13,492 bases of DNA from Spongiicolonus versatilis. GTDB taxonomy: Bacteria > Pseudomonadota > Gammaproteobacteria > Arenicellales > Spongiicolonaceae. The DNA lies in assembly GCA_028286165.1 (NCBI GenBank), contig JAPYMU010000151.1, positions 1 to 13,492 of the forward strand, read 5' to 3'. Position numbers and translations under genes: made by a program. How positions within the stretch are numbered: the first letter of the stretch is position 1; each line of letters opens with the position of its first letter. Under the pieces are notes generated by a model. That model was not told where the DNA came from, did not search any database, and was given only the letters and a program-made list of their open reading frames with translations. Positions 8,127 to 13,492 of the stretch are shown piece after piece.

Positions 8127-8618
8127 TCAGTCGCGGAAGTTGATGAACTGCAGCGGGACATCGCTTTTCTGCTCCTTCAGAATGGCGATCACAGACTGCA
8201 AATCGTCGCGCTTTTTGCCGCTGACCCGGATGCGGTCGCCCTGGATGGCGGCCTGCACTTTAAGTTTGGCGGCCTTGATGACCTTCACCAACTTGCGCGC
8301 CAGGTCGGCGTTGATGCCGTGGCGCACGGTGATTTCCTGCCGCGCCTTGCCGCCGGCCTCGCACACCGCATCGCGCTGCAGGCAGTTCAGGTCCACTTTG
8401 CGTTTGGCCAGTTTGTTTTCCAGAATGTCGCGCGCCTGGCCCACCTTGAATTCGTCGTCGGCGAAGACCGTCAGCCCCTCGCGCCGGGCGCCGTCCTGTT
8501 CCACGCGCGCGCCGCTGCCCTTGAAATCAAAGCGGTTGCTGATTTCACGGTTGGCCTGGTCAAGGGCGTTGCGCACCTCCTGCCAGTCCACTTCCGACAC
8601 CACATCAAACGAAGGCAT
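8127..8618 (-). CDS. yajQ: YajQ family nucleotide-binding protein
   Basis: A 163-residue protein with the typical YajQ N-terminus MPSFDVVSEVDWQEVRNALD and the conserved core segments RFDFKGS and LKVQAAIQGDRIRVSGKKRD. The family has two ferredoxin-like half-domains and binds nucleotides; some members bind cyclic di-GMP and act with transcription factors. ATG 8618 gives the standard N-terminus and the same length as the E. coli protein (163 residues). An ATG three codons upstream (8627) would add MAR. Neither start has a Shine-Dalgarno sequence. A TATAAT on this strand (8626-8631) overlaps the upstream ATG; if it is the -10 element, transcription would begin at about the MPSFD codon, giving a leaderless message. 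First gene of a unit with dsbC and the MFS transporter. Confidence 0.92.
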   Translation of the reverse strand: MPSFDVVSEVDWQEVRNALDQANREISNRFDFKGSGARVEQDGARREGLTVFADDEFKVGQARDILENKLAKRKVDLNCLQRDAVCEAGGKARQEITVRHGINADLARKLVKVIKAAKLKVQAAIQGDRIRVSGKKRDDLQSVIAILKEQKSDVPLQFINFRD

Positions 8619-8627
8619 GCGCGCCAT

Positions 8628-8644
8628 TATAAAAGTGTTTTATA
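8628..8644. promoter_or_regulatory. 17-bp perfect palindrome with overlapping divergent -10-like elements (yajQ / aminotransferase)
   Basis: The sequence TATAAAAGTGTTTTATA is a perfect inverted repeat (7-bp arms, 3-bp centre) filling the gap between two divergent start codons. It offers -10-like hexamers on both strands: plus TATACT (8641-8646) and TATAAA (8628-8633), minus TATAAT (8626-8631) and TATAAA (8639-8644). No good -35 hexamer lies at 16-18 bases on either side, because those positions fall in coding sequence. It may be an operator, a shared promoter core, or both. Confidence 0.5.
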
Positions 8645-8653
8645 CTGCGCGCC

Positions 8654-10021
8654 ATGCCCCGCACCGCCACCGCCACCGCCGACTGGCAGCAACTGGACCG
8701 CGCCCACCACCTTCACCCGTTCACCGACCACCGTGAACTCCACGCCCGCGGCGTGCGGGTGATTACCCGCGCCGACGGCATTTACCTGTGGGATTCCGAT
8801 GGCAACCGCATTTTGGACGCCATGTCCGGTTTGTGGTGCGTCAACATCGGCTACGGCCGCGCCGAGTTGGCCGAGGCGGCGCGTGCGCAGATGCTGGAAT
8901 TGCCCTACTACAACAGTTTTTTCCACACCACCCACCCGCCAGCGGTGGAACTGTCGCGCCTGCTGGCCGAGGTCACGCCGGCCGGGCTCAACTATTTTTT
9001 CCCCACCAACTCCGGCTCCGAGGCCAACGACACCGTCATCCGCCTGGTCCGCCACTACTGGGCCGAGCGCGGCCGGCCGGACAAAAACATCATCATCAGC
9101 CGCCACAACGCCTACCACGGCAGCAGCATGGGCAGCGCCAGCCTGGGCGGCATGGCGCCGATGCACGCCCAGGGCGGCATGCCCATCCCCGGCATCGTGC
9201 ATATCCGGCAGCCGTACTGGTTTGAGGAGGGCGGCGACCTGGCGCCGGATGAGTTCGGCCTCAGCGCCGCCCGCGCCCTGGAAGACGCCATCGCCGAGCA
9301 TGGCGAGGAGCGCATCGCCGCCTTCATCGCCGAGCCCATCCAGGGCGCCGGCGGCGTGGTGATTCCGCCGGCCACCTACTGGCCGGAAGTGAACCGCATC
9401 CTCGGTGCACACGACATTCTGCTGGTGGCCGACGAAGTGATTTGCGGTTTCGGCCGCACCGGCAAATGGTTCGGCAGCGACACCTACGCCCTCACCCCCG
9501 ACCTGATGCCGGTGGCCAAAGGCCTGTCCTCCGGCTACCTGCCCATCGGCGGCGTGATGGTGGCCGACAAAGTGGTGGAAGTGGTGGGCGGCAGCGAATT
9601 TTTTCACGGCTTCACCTACTCCGGCCACCCGGCGGCATGCGCGGTGGCCAAAGCCAACATTGAAATTCTGCGGCGCGAAAAAATCGTGGACACGGTGGCC
9701 AACGAGACCGCGCCGTACCTCAAAAAACGCTGGAGCGAACTTGCCGACCACCCGCTGGTGGGCGAGGCGCGCTGCCTTGGGTTTCTCGGCGCGCTGGAAC
9801 TGGTGCGCGACAAGCCGTCGCGCCGCCGCTTTGATCCGCCGGGCACGGCCGGCAAATTGTGCCGCGACATCTGCGCCGACAACGGCCTGGTCATGCGCAC
9901 CATCATCACCGACACCATGGTCATCGCCCCGCCGCTCATCATGAGCGCCGCGCAAATCGACGAGATGGCGGACAAAGTCTGGGAATGCCTGGACCTCACC
10001 GCCAAAGCGCTCGCCGCCTGA
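8654..10021 (+). CDS. Class III PLP-dependent omega-aminotransferase, SpuC-like (putrescine-pyruvate type)
   Basis: A 455-residue fold-type I aminotransferase of subgroup II/class III. Landmarks are GLWCVNIGYGR (59-69), the phosphate-binding SGSEAND (120-126), the stacking region RHNAYHGSS (150-158), Asp260 in ADEV (bonding the pyridine nitrogen), the Schiff-base lysine Lys289 in VAKGLSSGY, and TYSGHP (321-326). The overall sequence resembles Pseudomonas SpuC, which transfers an amino group from putrescine or related diamines to pyruvate. Beta-alanine or other omega-amino donors remain possible, so no symbol is given. The protein is complete and cytoplasmic. ATG 8654 has no Shine-Dalgarno sequence, and a TATACT 8-13 bases ahead would place the transcript start at or next to the ATG, so translation may be leaderless. 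The stop is 3 bases from the convergent pgpA stop. Confidence 0.9.
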   Translation: MPRTATATADWQQLDRAHHLHPFTDHRELHARGVRVITRADGIYLWDSDGNRILDAMSGLWCVNIGYGRAELAEAARAQMLELPYYNSFFHTTHPPAVELSRLLAEVTPAGLNYFFPTNSGSEANDTVIRLVRHYWAERGRPDKNIIISRHNAYHGSSMGSASLGGMAPMHAQGGMPIPGIVHIRQPYWFEEGGDLAPDEFGLSAARALEDAIAEHGEERIAAFIAEPIQGAGGVVIPPATYWPEVNRILGAHDILLVADEVICGFGRTGKWFGSDTYALTPDLMPVAKGLSSGYLPIGGVMVADKVVEVVGGSEFFHGFTYSGHPAACAVAKANIEILRREKIVDTVANETAPYLKKRWSELADHPLVGEARCLGFLGALELVRDKPSRRRFDPPGTAGKLCRDICADNGLVMRTIITDTMVIAPPLIMSAAQIDEMADKVWECLDLTAKALAA

Positions 10022-10024
10022 GCC

Positions 10025-10489
10025 TCACCACCCGGCGCCGGCGGCGAACAAAACCACACCTGTAACCGCCGCCGCCAGCAAGTCGTCCGCCATGATGCCG
10101 GCGCCGCCGTGCATTTTTGCATTCACCACGTTGATTGGCCACGGCTTGAAAATGTCCACCGCGCGAAACAGCACGAAACCGGCGGCCAGCCAGGCCAATC
10201 CGGCCGGCGCGAACAGCATGGCGGCGGTGAAGCCGGTAATCTCGTCCCACACGATGGCCGGGTGGTCGCGGCGGTTTAATTTTTTCTCGGCAACCGCGCA
10301 CAGCGGAACCCCCGCCGCCGCCATCACCGCCACCACCACGGCGTAAACTTCCACCGGCACGGTCTGCAGCCACAACACCAGCGGCACCGCCGGCAGGGTG
10401 CCGAAAGTCCCCGGCGCGCGCGGCGCAAGACCGCTGCCGCCGCCGAGGGCGAGAAAACAAACCGGGTCGCGCAGCAGTTTTGCGCTCAT
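10025..10489 (-). CDS. pgpA: Phosphatidylglycerophosphatase A
   Basis: A 154-residue inner-membrane protein that removes the phosphate from phosphatidylglycerophosphate, the last step of phosphatidylglycerol synthesis. It shows the PgpA signature blocks in order: SGLAPRAPGTFGTL (19-32), DHPAIVWDEITG (75-86, with acidic residues for Mg2+), RAVDIFKPWP (109-118) and GGAGIMADDLLA (128-139). Hydrophobic segments lie between them. The start is ATG 10489, whose A is also the last base of the thiL stop (TGATG), so translation is coupled to thiL; a TTG one codon upstream is not favoured. The thiL-pgpA order is the usual one in Gammaproteobacteria, where nusB often precedes; nusB is absent here. Confidence 0.95.
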   Translation of the reverse strand: MSAKLLRDPVCFLALGGGSGLAPRAPGTFGTLPAVPLVLWLQTVPVEVYAVVVAVMAAAGVPLCAVAEKKLNRRDHPAIVWDEITGFTAAMLFAPAGLAWLAAGFVLFRAVDIFKPWPINVVNAKMHGGAGIMADDLLAAAVTGVVLFAAGAGW

Positions 10490-11415
10490 CAAAAATGCTC
10501 GTAGCCGGCGCGCGCAACCGCCAGCGCGTTGCCGTTTTCATCCAGCAGGCGGAGGCCGCAGCCGTCGGTGACGGCGCCGATGCGGGTGAGGGGAATTTTC
10601 AGTTGCGCGGCCAATGCGGCGACCTCGGCGCGGCGTTTGGGGTTGGCGGTGAAGCACAGTTCATAATCATCGCCGCCGGCCAGCGCCGCCGTCCACCCGG
10701 CCTGCGCAAGAATTTCCCGGTACGCCGCCGACAGCGGCAGCGCACCGCGCATGACCTCGGCGCCAACACCGCTGCGCTGCAGCACATGCCCCAGGTCGGC
10801 AAGCAAACCGTCGGACACATCAATGCACGCGCCCGCCACGCCGGCCAGCGCAAGCCCCAACTCCACCCGCGGCTGCGGCCAATGCAGCGCGCGGCGAAAG
10901 GCTTCCCCGCCGCGCCCGAGCCCCAGCGCCGCATCGCCGAGCACGCCGCTGACATACACATCCTCCCCGGCGCGCGCGCCATCGCGGCGCAACCCGCGCC
11001 CGGCGTCCACCAACCCGGCCGCCTGCACCGTCACACTCAGCGCCCCGCGACTCAGGTCGCCGCCCACCAGTTGCACCTCAAACCGCCGCGCCAGCGCATG
11101 GAAACCTCCGCAAAACGCCTCCACCCACGCCCGCTCCACCCGCGGCATCGTCACCGCCAGCGTCACCCACGCCGGCGCCGCGCCCATCGCCGCCAGGTCA
11201 CTCAGACTCACCGCCAGGCACTTGTGCCCCACCGCCTCCGCCGGCGCATCCGCCAGAAAATGAGTCCCCGCCACCAGCGTGTCGGCGGTCAGCGCGATGT
11301 CCTTCCCCGCCGGCGGCGCCAACAAGGCCGCATCATCCCCGACGCCCAGGCGCACGTCGGGACGGGAGTTTGGGGGGGTGAAGAATTCCCGGATTAGGTC
11401 GAATTCAGAGGGCAT
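10489..11415 (-). CDS. thiL: Thiamine-monophosphate kinase
   Basis: A 308-residue kinase that phosphorylates thiamine monophosphate to thiamine diphosphate, the final step of cofactor synthesis. It belongs to the PurM/AIR-synthetase fold. Visible family motifs are LGVGDDAALL (23-32), LTADTLVAGTHF (42-53), LSDLAAMGA (71-79), LVGGDLSRG (116-124), IDVSDGLLADLGH (198-210) and GGDDYELCF (247-255). It ends GYEHF, close to the E. coli ending. ATG 11415 is chosen because it gives the usual MPSEFDLI start and has AAGGTGA (11424-11430) 8 bases ahead; GTG 11433 is in frame but unsupported. First gene of a thiL-pgpA unit; the upstream gap to the methyltransferase is shared with a divergent promoter. No thiamine riboswitch is visible. 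Confidence 0.95.
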   Translation of the reverse strand: MPSEFDLIREFFTPPNSRPDVRLGVGDDAALLAPPAGKDIALTADTLVAGTHFLADAPAEAVGHKCLAVSLSDLAAMGAAPAWVTLAVTMPRVERAWVEAFCGGFHALARRFEVQLVGGDLSRGALSVTVQAAGLVDAGRGLRRDGARAGEDVYVSGVLGDAALGLGRGGEAFRRALHWPQPRVELGLALAGVAGACIDVSDGLLADLGHVLQRSGVGAEVMRGALPLSAAYREILAQAGWTAALAGGDDYELCFTANPKRRAEVAALAAQLKIPLTRIGAVTDGCGLRLLDENGNALAVARAGYEHF

Positions 11416-11501
11416 TGGGACCGTCACCTTCACCGCCGCCTGGCAAAGGGCGCTTTGGATGGGCCGGCAATTATCGCATATCCCCGCCGCCGTTCTGAGT
11501 A

Positions 11502-11530
11502 TTGAACACGCAAAATAATTGCCCTATACT
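11502..11530 (+). promoter_or_regulatory. Sigma70-type promoter of the restriction-modification operon
   Basis: TTGAAC (11502-11507, first four bases of the -35 consensus) and TATACT (11525-11530, 5 of 6 of the -10 consensus) are separated by exactly 17 bases. The start would be near 11537, about 29 bases before ATG 11566. No inverted repeat of the C-protein (controller) type is seen around it. Confidence 0.6.
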
Positions 11531-11565
11531 TCGCAACAGCCGCAGCATCCCCTTGAGTTTGCCAC

Positions 11566-12444
11566 ATGCTAATGCGCAATTTTAACGACACGGTTTTTTA
11601 CAAATCCGCCGAGCACATGACAGAGTTGCCGGATAATTCAGTGCAACTCGCGGTGACTTCTCCGCCCTATTTTAATATCAAGGATTATTCCCAGGACGGT
11701 TATCAAAACCGCCGGCATTCCGCCCGCAGGAAAGGCGACATGGGCGCAATCCATGACTACAAAAAATACCTGGCCCGGCTGCTGGGCGTGTGGCGCGAGT
11801 GTGAACGGGTCCTCAAGCCCAATGGAAAATTGTGCATCAACGTTCCGCTGCTGCCCATGCTCAAACGCGACATGGCCACCCACTACAACCGGCACATTTT
11901 CGATTTGCAAAGCGACATTCAGCAGACGATTCTGGAAAATACCGGCATGTTTCTGCTGGATATTTACATCTGGAACCGGACCAATCCCTCCAAAAGTCTG
12001 ATGTTCGGCAGTTACCCGTTTCCCCGCAATTTCTATGCGCAAAACACGGTGGAATACATCACGGTCTACGTGAAAGACGGCCGGCCGGAAAACAGCGTTT
12101 CTCCGGAAGTCAAAGAGGCCAGCCGGTTGACTCAGCAGGAGTGGGTGGACTTCACCCGGCAAATATGGAATATTCCCATTCCGAAGAAAAACGACCTTGC
12201 TTTCGGCAAACACCCGGCAATTATGCCGGAGGAAATTGTTCACCGTTGCGTCCGGCTTTTTTCTTTCGTCGGTGATTTGGTGCTCGATCCTTTTGCCGGC
12301 AGCGGCACCACGCTGAGGGTGGCGAAAATGCTCGATCGGAGGTTCGTTGGCTACGAAATTTACCCCGCCTACCGCGCCATTATTGAAAGCAAACTGCTTT
12401 CCGCCGGCCAGGGGGAATTCTTTCATGAAAAAACTGATGAATAA
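11566..12444 (+). CDS. Beta-class DNA amino-methyltransferase (TSPPY type, probably N4-cytosine)
   Basis: A 292-residue S-adenosylmethionine-dependent DNA methyltransferase of the beta class: the catalytic motif IV comes first (TSPPY, 31-35, after LPDNSVQLAV) and the cofactor motif I last (DPFAGSGTT, 241-249, then RRFVGYEI). A TSPPY-type motif is more common in N4-cytosine enzymes, while N6-adenine enzymes usually have DPPY, so N4mC is favoured but not proven. The middle (about 45-215) should hold the target-recognition part. ATG 11566 and ATG 11572 are both possible; neither has a clear Shine-Dalgarno sequence. Its end overlaps the next methyltransferase by 20 bases, giving an operon. The A/T content and codon use differ visibly from thiL next door, which suggests acquisition by transfer. 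Confidence 0.9.
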   Translation: MLMRNFNDTVFYKSAEHMTELPDNSVQLAVTSPPYFNIKDYSQDGYQNRRHSARRKGDMGAIHDYKKYLARLLGVWRECERVLKPNGKLCINVPLLPMLKRDMATHYNRHIFDLQSDIQQTILENTGMFLLDIYIWNRTNPSKSLMFGSYPFPRNFYAQNTVEYITVYVKDGRPENSVSPEVKEASRLTQQEWVDFTRQIWNIPIPKKNDLAFGKHPAIMPEEIVHRCVRLFSFVGDLVLDPFAGSGTTLRVAKMLDRRFVGYEIYPAYRAIIESKLLSAGQGEFFHEKTDE

Positions 12445-13207
12445 GATTGCATGCGAGGACTGCTTTTCTTTTCTCGGGCGCCTGCCCGGGAAATTTGCCG
12501 ACCTTGCAATCATTGATCCTCCCTACAATATGGGCAAGGGGGATTGGGATTCGTTTCGTTCACGCGGCGATTTTTTCAATTTCACTGAGCAATGGATTGA
12601 CGGATTTTTGCCCAAAATGAAGCCTACCGGGAGCTTTTACATTTTTAACAACCCGTTTAACAGCGCCTACATTTTGCAGATGCTGGTGGAGCGCGGCGCC
12701 GTATTCAGAAACTGGATCACGTGGCACAAAAAAGACGGCATGAGCGCGTCGAGAACGAAGTACGTCAACAATCAGGAGACTATTTTGTTCTTCACCCTCG
12801 GCAAGAAATACTATTTCAATTCGGACGCGGTTCGGGAACCGTACCAATCGACCGAGCGCATCAAGCATGCCGCCAAAAAAGGCATACTGAAAAACGGCAA
12901 GCGGTGGTATCCCAACCCCAAGGGGCGGCTGTGCGCCGATGTTTGGGAATTCTCGAGCCACCGCCACAAAACCAAAATCAACGGCAAAATAGTCAAGCCG
13001 GAGCACCCGACGCCCAAGCCGGAGGATATGATAAGCCGGATGGTGCTTGCCAGCAGCAAGAAAAATGATATGGTGCTGGACATGTTCAGCGGCACCGGCA
13101 CGACCGCTTTGGTTTGTAAAAAAAACGGGCGCAATTTCGCCGGCTTTGAGAACAACCCCGATTACCACGCCCGCCTGCAGCAGAGGCTGAGCCATGCTCA
13201 TCACTAA
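12425..13207 (+). CDS. Beta-class DNA amino-methyltransferase (DPPY type, probably N6-adenine)
   Basis: A 260-residue beta-class methyltransferase. Catalytic motif IV is DPPY (31-34, in IIDPPYNMGKGDWDSF). A conserved HPTPKP block (194-199) precedes motif I, DMFSGTGTT (219-227), with NFAGFENN after it as the adenosine-binding acidic strand. The DPPY motif points to N6-adenine methylation. The start is taken as ATG 12425 because GGGGGA (12411-12416) lies 8 bases upstream; ATG 12437 is an alternative that also overlaps the previous stop. The frame is open back to 12347 but that stretch shadows the previous gene. Together with the upstream enzyme this gives two methyltransferases of different chemistry in one operon, as expected when the two strands of an asymmetric target are marked separately. 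Confidence 0.9.
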   Translation: MKKLMNKIACEDCFSFLGRLPGKFADLAIIDPPYNMGKGDWDSFRSRGDFFNFTEQWIDGFLPKMKPTGSFYIFNNPFNSAYILQMLVERGAVFRNWITWHKKDGMSASRTKYVNNQETILFFTLGKKYYFNSDAVREPYQSTERIKHAAKKGILKNGKRWYPNPKGRLCADVWEFSSHRHKTKINGKIVKPEHPTPKPEDMISRMVLASSKKNDMVLDMFSGTGTTALVCKKNGRNFAGFENNPDYHARLQQRLSHAHH

Positions 13208-13492
13208 CAACACGGCCGCGGGACACGACCACCTGAGCGCAATCACCGACTGCTTCGAGAAAGCGGAAAAGGCCGATCTGGTGGTTGCATATGTTCAACA
13301 AACCGGAGTAAATCTTTTGCAGAGTCCGCTCGCCAGAATCGGCCGCGCTGTCCGCCTTATCTGCAGCCTGGACATGGATGTCACCGACCCGGCGGCCATT
13401 AAGAATTTAATGGCCATGGGCGTGAAAGTGAAAGTCTACAGGATGGACAGAGGCACCATGCATGCCAAACTGTGGCTGTTCAAAGAGGCCCA
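13194..13492 (+). CDS. Phospholipase D-fold nuclease, probable restriction endonuclease (partial, 3' end outside window)
   Basis: Ninety-nine complete codons are present before the window ends. The protein starts at ATG 13194, overlapping the end of the DPPY methyltransferase by 14 bases. The order AITDCFEKAEKADLVVAYVQ, then LICSLDM, then TMHAKLWLFKEA is typical of the PLD-like nuclease fold: a first strand with VAYV, a second strand, then the catalytic H-x-K (His90, Lys92). The aspartate of the classic HKD motif is not at its usual spacing (residue 97 is Lys), as is common in the PLD restriction enzymes. Such enzymes (BfiI, NgoFVII relatives) dimerise to form one active site, cut without a metal ion and carry a C-terminal DNA-recognition domain, which would lie beyond the window. 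The two adjacent methyltransferases support a restriction role. Without the C-terminus another PLD-type defence nuclease cannot be excluded. Confidence 0.78.
   Translation, partial: MLITNNTAAGHDHLSAITDCFEKAEKADLVVAYVQQTGVNLLQSPLARIGRAVRLICSLDMDVTDPAAIKNLMAMGVKVKVYRMDRGTMHAKLWLFKEA

Noticed and set aside
6187..8762. Long plus-strand open frames opposite the MFS, dsbC and yajQ genes
   Set aside because: They are Arg/Ala/His-rich, cross several real gene boundaries and have no recognisable motifs, as expected for shadows in high-GC DNA.
8627..9955. 442-codon open frame antisense to the aminotransferase
   Set aside because: The composition is repetitive (His/Ala/Gly/Val) and the opposite strand encodes a complete class III aminotransferase with all catalytic residues.
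10032..10041. Perfect palindrome CCGGCGCCGG near the convergent aminotransferase/pgpA ends, considered as a terminator
   Set aside because: It lies inside pgpA, is not followed by a T-run on either strand, and such GC palindromes are frequent by chance in this composition.
10480..11397. 305-codon plus-strand open frame opposite thiL
   Set aside because: Low-complexity Arg/Gln/Pro/His composition; thiL on the other strand has all its family motifs.
11434..11565. Possible thiamine (TPP) riboswitch or controller-protein operator upstream of thiL and the methyltransferase
   Set aside because: No TPP-box-like sequence or inverted repeat of the C-box type could be found; only the plus-strand promoter is supported.

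Overview
The window looks like chromosomal DNA of a Gram-negative bacterium, most probably an uncultured gammaproteobacterium. The thiL-pgpA pair, a periplasmic DsbC-type thiol:disulfide isomerase, YajQ and a SpuC-like aminotransferase all fit that group. No rRNA, tRNA, insertion sequence or CRISPR array is visible. The central part (about 3.69-11.42 kb) is very GC-rich, with strong G/C third-position bias. Both flanks (about 1-3.6 kb and 11.57 kb to the end) are visibly richer in A/T and carry accessory, DNA-directed genes.

Layout. (1) 1-3470, minus strand: a compact, overlapping run of an ABC-ATPase/GNAT acyltransferase fusion, then a HerA/FtsK-superfamily ATPase, then an unrecognised gene that leaves the window at base 1. 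(2) 3688-6108, plus: a two-part FAD oxidoreductase/GcvT-type dehydrogenase of the dimethylglycine/sarcosine dehydrogenase family, behind a good sigma70-like promoter. (3) 8627 down to 6127, minus: yajQ, dsbC and an MFS transporter, tightly coupled. (4) 8654-10021, plus: a class III omega-aminotransferase close to SpuC, divergent from yajQ across a 26-34 bp gap that holds a perfect 17-bp A/T palindrome. (5) 11415 down to 10025, minus: thiL and pgpA, overlapping by one base. (6) 11566 to the end, plus: two beta-class amino-methyltransferases (one TSPPY, one DPPY) and the start of a phospholipase D-fold nuclease, with overlapping ends. This last group reads as a restriction-modification system with one methyltransferase per strand of an asymmetric site.

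How the genes work together. The core holds housekeeping and amine/methylamine catabolism genes: demethylation of N-methylglycines, transamination of diamines or omega-amino acids, thiamine diphosphate synthesis, phosphatidylglycerol synthesis and periplasmic disulfide repair. Two candidate genome-defence or DNA-modification cassettes flank it. The right one follows a known design (PLD nuclease plus two methyltransferases). The left one (GNAT-ABC fusion, HerA-like ATPase and an unknown protein) is the part most likely to be a poorly described system. Its gene families can be recognised, but the combination and its activity are inferred here.
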